A DNA stretch of 64,000 nt from positions 24,567,638-24,631,637 of the forward strand of contig OZ059900.1 in the NCBI GenBank assembly GCA_964057225.1, given 5' to 3'. Shown one piece after another: positions 41,725-55,587 of this stretch. A program made the translations under genes and the position numbers. Numbering within the stretch: the first letter of the stretch is position 1; every line of letters starts with the position of its first letter. Under the pieces are notes generated by a model. The model saw only the letters and a program-made list of their open reading frames with translations, did no database searches and was not told the origin of the DNA. Origin of the DNA: Auanema rhodensis (lineage: Eukaryota; Nematoda; Chromadorea; Rhabditida; Rhabditidae).

Positions 41725-44700
41725 ATGCTTCATTTTAGTATGTAACACGCTGAAATTCGTTGCATTTGACGACTCATATGAACAAAAATCGATTTAATCA
41801 ATATTAGCCATAAAGGGCGTGCCCTCAGAATATGCTAATTTCCTTAATTTTCTAACCCTTGTTTTTTTGTCGTGAAAGTGGAACTAGACGTTGTACGAAC
41901 AATTTTGAGCTAGGTTTCATTGACATTGCATGAGTTTGAACACATGAAATCGTAAGTCAAAACCTTGTTTACAGCGAAATTTCCAAAAACTGGTTTTCCA
42001 GCATAATAAAATATTTCTCATGGGAAATACTGTGTTTTTGTATTTTTCTAGTGTTCAGCATGTAAAATGCTTCATTTTAGTATGTAACATGCTGAAATTC
42101 GTTGCATTTGACGACTCATATGAACAAAAATCGATTTAATCAATATTAGCCATAAGGGGCGTGCCCTCAGAATATGCTAATTTCCTTAATTTTCTAACCC
42201 CTGTTTTTTTGTCGTGAAAGTGGAACTAGACGTTGTACGAACAATTTTGAGCTAGGTTTCATTGACATTGCATGAGTTTGAACACATGAAATCGTAAGTC
42301 AAAACCTTGTTTACAGCGAAATTTCCAAAAACTGGTTTTCCAGCATAATAAAATATTTCTCATGGGAAATACTGTGTTTTTGTATTTTTCTAGTGTTCAG
42401 CATGTAAAATGCTTCATTTTAGTATGTAACACGCTGAAATTCGTTGCATTTGACGACTCATATGAACAAAAATCGATTTAATCAATATTAGCCATAAGGG
42501 GCGTGCCCTCAGAATATGCTAATTTCCTTAATTTTCTAACCCCTGTTTTTTTGTCGTGAAAGTGGAACTAGACGTTGTACGAACAATTTTGAGCTAGGTT
42601 TCATTGACATTGCATGAGTTTGAACACATGAAATCGTAAGTCAAAACCTTGTTTACAGCGAAATTTCCAAAAACTGGTTTTCCAGCATAATAAAATATTT
42701 CTCATGGGAAATACTGTGTTTTTGTATTTTTCTAGTGTTCAGCATGTAAAATGCTTCATTTTAGTATGTAACACGCTGAAATTCGTTGCATTTGACGACT
42801 CATATGAACAAAACTCGATTTAATCAATATTAGCCATAAGGGGCGTGCCCTCAGAATATGCTAATTTCCTTAATTTTCTAACCCCTGTTTTTTTGTCGTG
42901 AAAGTGGAACTAGACGTTGTACGAACAATTTTGAGCTAGGTTTCATTGACATTGCATGAGTTTGAACACATGAAATCGTAAGTCAAAACCTTGTTTACAG
43001 CGAAATTTCCAAAAACTGGTTTTCCAGCATAATAAAATATTTCTCATGGGAAATACTGTGTTTTTGTATTTTTCTAGTGTTCAGCATGTAAAATGCTTCA
43101 TTTTAGTATGTAACTCGCTGAAATTCGTTGCATTTGACGACTCATATGAACAAAAATCGATTTAATCAATATTAGCCATAAGGGGCGTGCCCTCAGAATA
43201 TGCTAATTTCCTTAATTTTCTAACCCCTGTTTTTTTGTCGTGAAAGTGGAACTAGACGTTGTACGAACAATTTTGAGCTAGGTTTCATTGACATTGCATG
43301 AGTTTGAACACATGAAATCGTAAGTCAAAACCTTGTTTACAGCGAAATTTCCAAAAACTGGTTTTCCAGCATAATAAAATATTTCTCATGGGAAATACTG
43401 TGTTTTTGTATTTTTCTAGTGTTCAGCATGTAAAATGCTTCATTTTAGTATGTAACACGCTGAAATTCGTTGCATTTGACGACTCATATGAACAAAAATC
43501 GATTTAATCAATATTAGCCATAAGGGGCGTGCCCTCAGAATATGCTAATTTCCTTAATTTTCTAACCCCTGTTTTTTTGTCGTGAAAGTGGAACTAGACG
43601 TTGTACGAACAATTTTGAGCTAGGTTTCATTGACATTGCATGAGTTTGAACACATGAAATCGTAAGTCAAAACCTTGTTTACAGCGAAATTTCCAAAAAC
43701 TGGTTTTCCAGCATAATAAAATATTTCTCATGGGAAATACTGTGTTTTTGTATTTTTCTAGTGTTCAGCATGTAAAATGCTTCATTTTAGTATGTAACAC
43801 GCTGAAATTCGTTGCATTTGACGACTCATATGAACAAAAATCGATTTAATCAATATTAGCCATAAGGGGCGTGCCCTCAGAATATGCTAATTTCCTTAAT
43901 TTTCTAACCCTTGTTTTTTTGTCGTGAAAGTGGAACTAGACGTTGTACGAACAATTTTGAGCTAGGTTTCATTGACATTGCATGAGTTTGAACACATGAA
44001 ATCGTAAGTCAAAACCTTGTTTACAGCGAAATTTCCAAAAACTGGTTTTCCAGCATAATAAAATATTTCTCATGGGAAATACTGTGTTTTTGTATTTTTC
44101 TAGTGTTCAGCATGTAAAATGCTTCATTTTAGTATGTAACATGCTGAAATTCGTTGCATTTGACGACTCATATGAACAAAAATCGATTTAATCAATATTA
44201 GCCATAAGGGGCGTGCCCTCAGAATATGCTAATTTCCTTAATTTTCTAACCCCTGTTTTTTTGTCGTGAAAGTGGAACTAGACGTTGTACGAACAATTTT
44301 GAGCTAGGTTTCATTGACATTGCATGAGTTTGAACACATGAAATCGTAAGTCAAAACCTTGTTTACAGCGAAATTTCCAAAAACTGGTTTTCCAGCATAA
44401 TAAAATATTTCTCATGGGAAATACTGTGTTTTTGTATTTTTCTAGTGTTCAGCATGTAAAATGCTTCATTTTAGTATGTAACACGCTGAAATTCGTTGCA
44501 TTTGACGACTCATATGAACAAAAATCGATTTAATCAATATTAGCCATAAGGGGCGTGCCCTCAGAATATGCTAATTTCCTTAATTTTCTAACCCCTGTTT
44601 TTTTGTCGTGAAAGTGGAACTAGACGTTGTACGAACAATTTTGAGCTAGGTTTCATTGACATTGCATGAGTTTGAACACATGAAATCGTAAGTCAAAACC

Positions 44701-44802
44701 TTGTTTACAGCGAAATTTCCAAAAACTGGTTTTCCAGCATAATAAAATATTTCTCATGGGAAATACTGTGTTTTTGTATTTTTCTAGTGTTCAGCATGTA
44801 AA
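41725..44802. repeat. Sector D start: monomers 123-131, sector-A-like string
   Basis: Monomer 123 carries G90A and T135, like monomers 2 and 18. Monomers 127-131 repeat the order T23/C135, plain, C24/T135, T24/C135, plain seen in monomers 6-10. Sector-C markers (T32G, C49A, A123G) stop at monomer 122. So a variant string typical of the left end resumes here, about 41.4 kb away, on the other side of sectors B and C. Monomer 126 has a private A-to-C change near 42814. Confidence 0.7.
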
Positions 44803-47800
44803 ATGCTTCATTTTAGTAAGTAACATGCTGAAATTCGTTGCATTTGACGACTCATATGAACAAAAATCGATTTAATCAATATTAGCCATAAGGGGCGTGC
44901 CCTCAGAATATGCTAATTTCCTTAATTTTCTAACCCCTGTTTTTTTGTCGTGAAAGTGGAACTAGACGTTGTACGAACAATTTTGAGCTAGGTTTCATTG
45001 ACATTGCATGAGTTTGAACACATGAAATCGTAAGTCAAAACCTTGTTTACAGCGAAATTTCCAAAAACTGGTTTTCCAGCATAATAAAATATTTCTCATG
45101 GGAAATACTGTGTTTTTGTATTTTTCTAGTGTTCAGCATGTAAAATGCTTCATTTTAGTATGTAACACGCTGAAATTCGTTGCATTTGACGACTCATATG
45201 AACAAAAATCGATTTAATCAATATTAGCCATAAGGGGCGTGCCCTCAGAATATGCTAATTTCCTTAATTTTCTAACCCCTGTTTTTTTGTCGTGAAAGTG
45301 GAACTAGACGTTGTACGAACAATTTTGAGCTAGGTTTCATTGACATTGCATGAGTTTGAACACATGAAATCGTAAGTCAAAACCTTGTTTACAGCGAAAT
45401 TTCCAAAAACTGGTTTTCCAGCATAATAAAATATTTCTCATGGGAAATACTGTGTTTTTGTATTTTTCTAGTGTTCAGCATGTAAAATGCTTCATTTTAG
45501 TATGTAACACGCTGAAATTCGTTGCATTTGACGACTCATATGAACAAAAATCGATTTAATCAATATTAGCCATAAGGGGCGTGCCCTCAGAATATGCTAA
45601 TTTCCTTAATTTTCTAACCCTTGTTTTTTTGTCGTGAAAGTGGAACTAGACGTTGTACGAACAATTTTGAGCTAGGTTTCATTGACATTGCATGAGTTTG
45701 AACACATGAAATCGTAAGTCAAAACCTTGTTTACAGCGAAATTTCCAAAAACTGGTTTTCCAGCATAATAAAATATTTCTCATGGGAAATACTGTGTTTT
45801 TGTATTTTTCTAGTGTTCAGCATGTAAAATGCTTCATTTTAGTATGTAACACGCTGAAATTCGTTGCATTTGACGACTCATATGAACAAAAATCGATTTA
45901 ATCAATATTAGCCATAAGGGGCGTGCCCTCAGAATATGCTAATTTCCTTAATTTTCTAACCCCTGTTTTTTTGTCGTGAAAGTGGAACTAGACGTTGTAC
46001 GAACAATTTTGAGCTAGGTTTCATTGACATTGCATGAGTTTGAACACATGAAATCGTAAGTCAAAACCTTGTTTACAGCGAAATTTCCAAAAACTGGTTT
46101 TCCAGCATAATAAAATATTTCTCATGGGAAATACTGTGTTTTTGTATTTTTCTAGTGTTCAGCATGTAAAATGCTTCATTTTAGTATGTAACACGCTGAA
46201 ATTCGTTGCATTTGACGACTCATATGAACAAAAATCGATTTAATCAATATTAGCCATAAGGGGCGTGCCCTCAGAATATGCTAATTTCCTTAATTTTCTA
46301 ACCCCTGTTTTTTTGTCGTGAAAGTGGAACTAGACGTTGTACGAACAATTTTGAGCTAGGTTTCATTGACATTGCATGAGTTTGAACACATGAAATCGTA
46401 AGTCAAAACCTTGTTTACAGCGAAATTTCCAAAAACTGGTTTTCCAGCATAATAAAATATTTCTCATGGGAAATACTGTGTTTTTGTATTTTTCTAGTGT
46501 TCAGCATGTAAAATGCTTCATTTTAGTATGTAACTCGCTGAAATTCGTTGCATTTGACGACTCATATGAACAAAAATCGATTTAATCAATATTAGCCATA
46601 AGGGGCGTGCCCTCAGAATATGCTAATTTCCTTAATTTTCTAACCCTTGTTTTTTTGTCGTGAAAGTGGAACTAGACGTTGTACGAACAATTTTGAGCTA
46701 GGTTTCATTGACATTGCATGAGTTTGAACACATGAAATCGTAAGTCAAAACCTTGTTTACAGCGAAATTTCCAAAAACTGGTTTTCCAGCATAATAAAAT
46801 ATTTCTCATGGGAAATACTGTGTTTTTGTATTTTTCTAGTGTTCAGCATGTAAAATGCTTCATTTTAGTATGTAACACGCTGAAATTCGTTGCATTTGAC
46901 GACTCATATGAACAAAAATCGATTTAATCAATATTAGCCATAAGGGGCGTGCCCTCAGAATATGCTAATTTCCTTAATTTTCTAACCCTTGTTTTTTTGT
47001 CGTGAAAGTGGAACTAGACGTTGTACGAACAATTTTGAGCTAGGTTTCATTGACATTGCATGAGTTTGAACACATGAAATCGTAAGTCAAAACCTTGTTT
47101 ACAGCGAAATTTCCAAAAACTGGTTTTCCAGCATAATAAAATATTTCTCATGGGAAATACTGTGTTTTTGTATTTTTCTAGTGTTCAGCATGTAAAATGC
47201 TTCATTTTAGTATGTAACACGCTGAAATTCGTTGCATTTGACGACTCATATGAACAAAAATCGATTTAATCAATATTAGCCATAAGGGGCGTGCCCTCAG
47301 AATATGCTAATTTCCTTAATTTTCTAACCCCTGTTTTTTTGTCGTGAAAGTGGAACTAGACGTTGTACGAACAATTTTGAGCTAGGTTTCATTGACATTG
47401 CATGAGTTTGAACACATGAAATCGTAAGTCAAAACCTTGTTTACAGCGAAATTTCCAAAAACTGGTTTTCCAGCATAATAAAATATTTCTCATGGGAAAT
47501 ACTGTGTTTTTGTATTTTTCTAGTGTTCAGCATGTAAAATGCTTCATTTTAGTAAGTAACATGCTGAAATTCGTTGCATTTGACGACTCATATGAACAAA
47601 AATCGATTTAATCAATATTAGCCATAAGGGGCGTGCCCTCAGAATATGCTAATTTCCTTAATTTTCTAACCCCTGTTTTTTTGTCGTGAAAGTGGAACTA
47701 GACGTTGTACGAACAATTTTGAGCTAGGTTTCATTGACATTGCATGAGTTTGAACACATGAAATCGTAAGTCAAAACCTTGTTTACAGCGAAATTTCCAA

Positions 47801-50800
47801 AAACTGGTTTTCCAGCATAATAAAATATTTCTCATGGGAAATACTGTGTTTTTGTATTTTTCTAGTGTTCAGCATGTAAAATGCTTCATTTTAGTATGTA
47901 ACACTCTGAAATTCGTTGCATTTGACGACTCATATGAACAAAAATCGATTTAATCAATATTAGCCATAAGGGGCGTGCCCTCAGAATATGCTAATTTCCT
48001 TAATTTTCTAACCCCTGTTTTTTTGTCGTGAAAGTGGAACTAGACGTTGTACAAACAATTTTGAGCTAGGTTTCATTGACATTGCATGAGTTTGAACACA
48101 TGAAATCGTAAGTCAAAACCTTGTTTACAGCGAAATTTCCAAAAACTGGTTTTCCAGCATAATAAAATATTTCTCATGGGAAATACTGTGTTTTTGTATT
48201 TTTCTAGTGTTCAGCATGTAAAATGCTTCATTTTAGTATGTAACACGCTGAAATTCGTTGCATTTGACGACTCATATGAACAAAAATCGATTTAATCAAT
48301 ATTAGCCATAAGGGGCGTGCCCTCAGAATATGCTAATTTCCTTAATTTTCTAACCCTTGTTTTTTTGTCGTGAAAGTGGAACTAGACGTTGTACGAACAA
48401 TTTTGAGCTAGGTTTCATTGACATTGCATGAGTTTGAACACATGAAATCGTAAGTCAAAACCTTGTTTACAGCGAAATTTCCAAAAACTGGTTTTCCAGC
48501 ATAATAAAATATTTCTCATGGGAAATACTGTGTTTTTGTATTTTTCTAGTGTTCAGCATGTAAAATGCTTCATTTTAGTATGTAACACGCTGAAATTCGT
48601 TGCATTTGACGACTCATATGAACAAAAATCGATTTAATCAATATTAGCCATAAGGGGCGTGCCCTCAGAATATGCTAATTTCCTTAATTTTCTAACCCCT
48701 GTTTTTTTGTCGTGAAAGTGGAACTAGACGTTGTACGAACAATTTTGAGCTAGGTTTCATTGACATTGCATGAGTTTGAACACATGAAATCGTAAGTCAA
48801 AACCTTGTTTACAGCGAAATTTCCAAAAACTGGTTTTCCAGCATAATAAAATATTTCTCATGGGAAATACTGTGTTTTTGTATTTTTCTAGTGTTCAGCA
48901 TGTAAAATGCTTCATTTTAGTATGTAACACGCTGAAATTCGTTGCATTTGACGACTCATATGAACAAAAATCGATTTAATCAATATTAGCCATAAGGGGC
49001 GTGCCCTCAGAATATGCTAATTTCCTTAATTTTCTAACCCTTGTTTTTTTGTCGTGAAAGTGGAACTAGACGTTGTACGAACAATTTTGAGCTAGGTTTC
49101 ATTGACATTGCATGAGTTTGAACACATGAAATCGTAAGTCAAAACCTTGTTTACAGCGAAATTTCCAAAAACTGGTTTTCCAGCATAATAAAATATTTCT
49201 CATGGGAAATACTGTGTTTTTGTATTTTTCTAGTGTTCAGCATGTAAAATGCTTCATTTTAGTATGTAACTCGCTGAAATTCGTTGCATTTGACGACTCA
49301 TATGAACAAAAATCGATTTAATCAATATTAGCCATAAGGGGCGTGCCCTCAGAATATGCTAATTTCCTTAATTTTCTAACCCTTGTTTTTTTGTCGTGAA
49401 AGTGGAACTAGACGTTGTACGAACAATTTTGAGCTAGGTTTCATTGACATTGCATGAGTTTGAACACATGAAATCGTAAGTCAAAACCTTGTTTACAGCG
49501 AAATTTCCAAAAACTGGTTTTCCAGCATAATAAAATATTTCTCATGGGAAATACTGTGTTTTTGTATTTTTCTAGTGTTCAGCATGTAAAATGCTTCATT
49601 TTAGTATGTAACACGCTGAAATTCGTTGCATTTGACGACTCATATGAACAAAAATCGATTTAATCAATATTAGCCATAAGGGGCGTGCCCTCAGAATATG
49701 CTAATTTCCTTAATTTTCTAACCCTTGTTTTTTTGTCGTGAAAGTGGAACTAGACGTTGTACGAACAATTTTGAGCTAGGTTTCATTGACATTGCATGAG
49801 TTTGAACACATGAAATCGTAAGTCAAAACCTTGTTTACAGCGAAATTTCCAAAAACTGGTTTTCCAGCATAATAAAATATTTCTCATGGGAAATACTGTG
49901 TTTTTGTATTTTTCTAGTGTTCAGCATGTAAAATGCTTCATTTTTGTATGTAACACGCTGAAATTCGTTGCATTTGACGACTCATATGAACAAAAATCGA
50001 TTTAATCAATATTAGCCATAAGGGGCGTGCCCTCAGAATATGCTAATTTCCTTAATTTTCTAACCCTTGTTTTTTTGTCGTGAAAGTGGAACTAGACGTT
50101 GTACGAACAATTTTGAGCTAGGTTTCATTGACATTGCATGAGTTTGAACACATGAAATCGTAAGTCAAAACCTTGTTTACAGCGAAATTTCCAAAAACTG
50201 GTTTTCCAGCATAATAAAATATTTCTCATGGGAAATACTGTGTTTTTGTATTTTTCTAGTGTTCAGCATGTAAAATGCTTCATTTTAGTATGTAACACGC
50301 TGAAATTCGTTGCATTTGACGACTCATATGAACAAAAATCGATTTAATCAATATTAGCCATGAGGGGCGTGCCCTCAGAATATGCTAATTTCCTTAATTT
50401 TCTAACCCCTGTTTTTTTGTCGTGAAAGTGGAACTAGACGTTGTACGAACAATTTTGAGCTAGGTTTCATTGACATTGCATGAGTTTGAACACATGAAAT
50501 CGTAAGTCAAAACCTTGTTTACAGCGAAATTTCCAAAAACTGGTTTTCCAGCATAATAAAATATTTCTCATGGGAAATACTGTGTTTTTGTATTTTTCTA
50601 GTGTTCAGCATGTAAAATGCTTCATTTTAGTAAGTAACATGCTGAAATTCGTTGCATTTGACGACTCATATGAACAAAAATCGATTTAATCAATATTAGC
50701 CATAAGGGGCGTGCCCTCAGAATATGCTAATTTCCTTAATTTTCTAACCCCTGTTTTTTTGTCGTGAAAGTGGAACTAGACGTTGTACGAACAATTTTGA

Positions 50801-53352
50801 GCTAGGTTTCATTGACATTGCATGAGTTTGAACACATGAAATCGTAAGTCAAAACCTTGTTTACAGCGAAATTTCCAAAAACTGGTTTTCCAGCATAATA
50901 AAATATTTCTCATGGGAAATACTGTGTTTTTGTATTTTTCTAGTGTTCAGCATGTAAAATGCTTCATTTTAGTATGTAACACGCTGAAATTCGTTGCATT
51001 TGACGACTCATATGAACAAAAATCGATTTAATCAATATTAGCCATAAGGGGCGTGCCCTCAGAATATGCTAATTTCCTTAATTTTCTAACCCTTGTTTTT
51101 TTGTCGTGAAAGTGGAACTAGACGTTGTACGAACAATTTTGAGCTAGGTTTCATTGACATTGCATGAGTTTGAACACATGAAATCGTAAGTCAAAACCTT
51201 GTTTACAGCGAAATTTCCAAAAACTGGTTTTCCAGCATAATAAAATATTTCTCATGGGAAATACTGTGTTTTTGTATTTTTCTAGTGTTCAGCATGTAAA
51301 ATGCTTCATTTTAGTATGTAACACGCTGAAATTCGTTGCATTTGACGACTCATATGAACAAAAATCGATTTAATCAATATTAGCCATAAGGGGCGTGCCC
51401 TCAGAATATGCTAATTTCCTTAATTTTCTAACCCTTGTTTTTTTGTCGTGAAAGTGGAACTAGACGTTGTACGAACAATTTTGAGCTAGGTTTCATTGAC
51501 ATTGCATGAGTTTGAACACATGAAATCGTAAGTCAAAACCTTGTTTACAGCGAAATTTCCAAAAACTGGTTTTCCAGCATAATAAAATATTTCTCATGGG
51601 AAATACTGTGTTTTTGTATTTTTCTAGTGTTCAGCATGTAAAATGCTTCATTTTAGTATGTAACACGCTGAAATTCGTTGCATTTGACGACTCATATGAA
51701 CAAAAATCGATTTAATCAATATTAGCCATAAGGGGCGTGCCCTCAGAATATGCTAATTTCCTTAATTTTCTAACCCTTGTTTTTTTGTCGTGAAAGTGGA
51801 ACTAGACGTTGTACGAACAATTTTGAGCTAGGTTTCATTGACATTGCATGAGTTTGAACACATGAAATCGTAAGTCAAAACCTTGTTTACAGCGAAATTT
51901 CCAAAAACTGGTTTTCCAGCATAATAAAATATTTCTCATGGGAAATACTGTGTTTTTGTATTTTTCTAGTGTTCAGCATGTAAAATGCTTCATTTTAGTA
52001 TGTAACTCGCTGAAATTCGTTGCATTTGACGACTCATATGAACAAAAATCGATTTAATCAATATTAGCCATAAGGGGCGTGCCCTCAGAATATGCTAATT
52101 TCCTTAATTTTCTAACCCTTGTTTTTTTGTCGTGAAAGTGGAACTAGACGTTGTACGAACAATTTTGAGCTAGGTTTCATTGACATTGCATGAGTTTGAA
52201 CACATGAAATCGTAAGTCAAAACCTTGTTTACAGCGAAATTTCCAAAAACTGGTTTTCCAGCATAATAAAATATTTCTCATGGGAAATACTGTGTTTTTG
52301 TATTTTTCTAGTGTTCAGCATGTAAAATGCTTCATTTTAGTATGTAACACGCTGAAATTCGTTGCATTTGACGACTCATATGAACAAAAATCGATTTAAT
52401 CAATATTAGCCATAAGGGGCGTGCCCTCAGAATATGCTAATTTCCTTAATTTTCTAACCCTTGTTTTTTTGTCGTGAAAGTGGAACTAGACGTTGTACGA
52501 ACAATTTTGAGCTAGGTTTCATTGACATTGCATGAGTTTGAACACATGAAATCGTAAGTCAAAACCTTGTTTACAGCGAAATTTCCAAAAACTGGTTTTC
52601 CAGCATAATAAAATATTTCTCATGGGAAATACTGTGTTTTTGTATTTTTCTAGTGTTCAGCATGTAAAATGCTTCATTTTAGTATGTAACACGCTGAAAT
52701 TCGTTGCATTTGACGACTCATATGAACAAAAATCGATTTAATCAATATTAGCCATGAGGGGCGTGCCCTCAGAATATGCTAATTTCCTTAATTTTCTAAC
52801 CCCTGTTTTTTTGTCGTGAAAGTGGAACTAGACGTTGTACGAACAATTTTGAGCTAGGTTTCATTGACATTGCATGAGTTTGAACACATGAAATCGTAAG
52901 TCAAAACCTTGTTTACAGCGAAATTTCCAAAAACTGGTTTTCCAGCATAATAAAATATTTCTCATGGGAAATACTGTGTTTTTGTATTTTTCTAGTGTTC
53001 AGCATGTAAAATGCTTCATTTTAGTAAGTAACATGCTGAAATTCGTTGCATTTGACGACTCATATGAACAAAAATCGATTTAATCAATATTAGCCATAAG
53101 GGGCGTGCCCTCAGAATATGCTAATTTCCTTAATTTTCTAACCCCTGTTTTTTTGTCGTGAAAGTGGAACTAGACGTTGTACGAACAATTTTGAGCTAGG
53201 TTTCATTGACATTGCATGAGTTTGAACACATGAAATCGTAAGTCAAAACCTTGTTTACAGCGAAATTTCCAAAAACTGGTTTTCCAGCATAATAAAATAT
53301 TTCTCATGGGAAATACTGTGTTTTTGTATTTTTCTAGTGTTCAGCATGTAAA
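44803..53352. repeat. Higher-order repeat of 7-9 monomers marked by T17A
   Basis: Monomers 132, 140, 149 and 156 share T17A (AGTAAG instead of AGTATG, at 44819, 47555, 50633 and 53027) together with T24. Their spacings are 8, 9 and 7 monomers (2,736, 3,078 and 2,394 bp). T23/T135 monomers at 46513, 49249 and 51985 recur every 8 monomers, and A88G at 50362 and 52756 recurs after 7. The basic unit is therefore about 8 monomers with gain or loss of single monomers. T135 becomes the majority state in this sector. Confidence 0.8.
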
Positions 53353-55062
53353 ATGCTTCATTTTAGTATGTAACACGCTGAAATTCGTTGCATTTGACGA
53401 CTCATATGAACAAAAATCGATTTAATCAATATTAGCCATAAGGGGCGTGCCCTCAGAATATGCTAATTTCCTTAATTTTCTAACCCCTGTTTTTTTGTCG
53501 TGAAAGTGGAACTAGACGTTGTACAAACAATTTTGAGCTAGGTTTCATTGACATTGCATGAGTTTGAACACATGAAATCGTAAGTCAAAACCTTGTTTAC
53601 AGCGAAATTTCCAAAAACTGGTTTTCCAGCATAATAAAATATTTCTCATGGGAAATACTGTAATTTTGTATTTTTCTAGTGTTCAGCATGTAAAATGCTT
53701 CATTTTAGTATGTAACACGCTGAAATTCGTTGCATTTGACGACTCATATGAACAAAAATCGATTTAATCAATATTAGCCATAAGGGGCGTGCCCTCAGAA
53801 TATGCTAATTTCCTTAATTTTCTAACCCTTGTTTTTTTGTCGTGAAAGTGGAACTAGACGTTGTACGAACAATTTTGAGCTAGGTTTCATTGACATTGCA
53901 TGAGTTTGAACACATGAAATCGTAAGTCAAAACCTTGTTTACAGCGAAATTTCCAAAAACTGGTTTTCCAGCATAATAAAATATTTCTCATGGGAAATAC
54001 TGTGTTTTTGTATTTTTCTAGTGTTCAGCATGTAAAATGCTTCATTTTAGTATGTAACATGCTGAAATTCGTTGCATTTGACGACTCATATGAACAAAAA
54101 TCGATTTAATCAATATTAGCCATAAGGGGCGTGCCCTCAGAATATGCTAATTTCCTTAATTTTCTAACCCCTGTTTTTTTGTCGTGAAAGTGGAACTAGA
54201 CGTTGTACGAACAATTTTGAGCTAGGTTTCATTGACATTGCATGAGTTTGAACACATGAAATCGTAAGTCAAAACCTTGTTTACAGCGAAATTTCCAAAA
54301 ACTGGTTTTCCAGCATAATAAAATATTTCTCATGGGAAATACTGTGTTTTTGTATTTTTCTAGTGTTCAGCATGTAAAATGCTTCATTTTAGTATGTAAC
54401 ACGCTGAAATTCGTTGCATTTGACGACTCATATGAACAAAAATCGATTTAATCAATATTAGCCATAAGGGGCGTGCCCTCAGAATATGCTAATTTCCTTA
54501 ATTTTCTAACCCCTGTTTTTTTGTCGTGAAAGTGGAACTAGACGTTGTACGAACAATTTTGAGCTAGGTTTCATTGACATTGCATGAGTTTGAACACATG
54601 AAATCGTAAGTCAAAACCTTGTTTACAGCGAAATTTCCAAAAACTGGTTTTCCAGCATAATAAAATATTTCTCATGGGAAATACTGTGTTTTTGTATTTT
54701 TCTAGTGTTCAGCATGTAAAATGCTTCATTTTAGTATGTAACACGCTGAAATTCGTTGCATTTGACGACTCATATGAACAAAAATCGATTTAATCAATAT
54801 TAGCCATAAGGGGCGTGCCCTCAGAATATGCTAATTTCCTTAATTTTCTAACCCTTGTTTTTTTGTCGTGAAAGTGGAACTAGACGTTGTACGAACAATT
54901 TTGAGCTAGGTTTCATTGACATTGCATGAGTTTGAACACATGAAATCGTAAGTCAAAACCTTGTTTACAGCGAAATTTCCAAAAACTGGTTTTCCAGCAT
55001 AATAAAATATTTCTCATGGGAAATACTGTGTTTTTGTATTTTTCTAGTGTTCAGCATGTAAA
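53353..55062. repeat. Monomers 157-161, end of the exact-register region
   Basis: Five 342-bp units follow the last T17A monomer. Monomer 157 carries G173A (53525), as does monomer 141 (48053), exactly 5,472 bp or 16 monomers earlier. G173A later becomes nearly fixed beyond 58.8 kb. Monomer 157 also has a two-base change in the T5 region near 53662. The last unit begins at 54,721 and is the last ordinary monomer before the first length-changing rearrangement. Confidence 0.75.
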
Positions 55063-55587
55063 ATGCTTCATTTTAGTATGTAACACGCTGAAATTCGTTG
55101 CATTTGACGACTCATATGAACAAAAATCGATTTAATCAATATTAGCCATAAGGGGCGTGCCCTCAGAATATGCTAATTTCCTTAATTTTCTAACCCTTGT
55201 TTTTTTGTCGTGAAAGTGGAACTAGACGTTGTACGAACAATTTTGAGCTAGGTTTCATTGACATTGCATGAGTTTGAACACATGAAATCGAATATTAGCC
55301 ATAAGGGGCGAAATCAATATTAGCCATAAGGGGCGGGGCGTGCCCTCAGAATATGCTAATTTCCTTAATTTTCTAACCCCTGTTTTTTTGTCGTGAAAGT
55401 GGAACTAGACGTTGTACGAACAATTTTGAGCTAGGTTCCATTGACATTGCATGAGTTTGAACACATGAAATCGTAAGTCAAAACCTTGTTTACAGCGAAA
55501 TTTCCAAAAACTGGTTTTCCAGCATAATAAAATATTTCTCATGGGAAATACTGTGTTTTTGTATTTTTCTAGTGTTCAGCATGTAAA
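55063..55587. repeat. Rearranged 525-bp composite unit, copy 1
   Basis: The unit runs normally to mp228 (55290), then jumps to mp76 of the next unit, which removes 189 bp. The joint region is itself duplicated. GAAATC(G) followed by the mp76-94 segment occurs at 55284-55309 and again, without the extra G, at 55310-55334, and a duplicated GGGGC follows (55335-55339). Arithmetic agrees: 684 - 189 + 25 + 5 = 525. AAATCG occurs at both mp62-67 and mp223-228, so short homology may have guided the switch. The unit also has T193C. A second copy lies at 58,329-58,853. Confidence 0.85.

Noticed and set aside
55284-55339. Transposon insertion or target-site duplication at the composite joint
   Set aside because: All bases at the joint can be traced to the monomer itself. 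There are no terminal repeats or foreign sequence.
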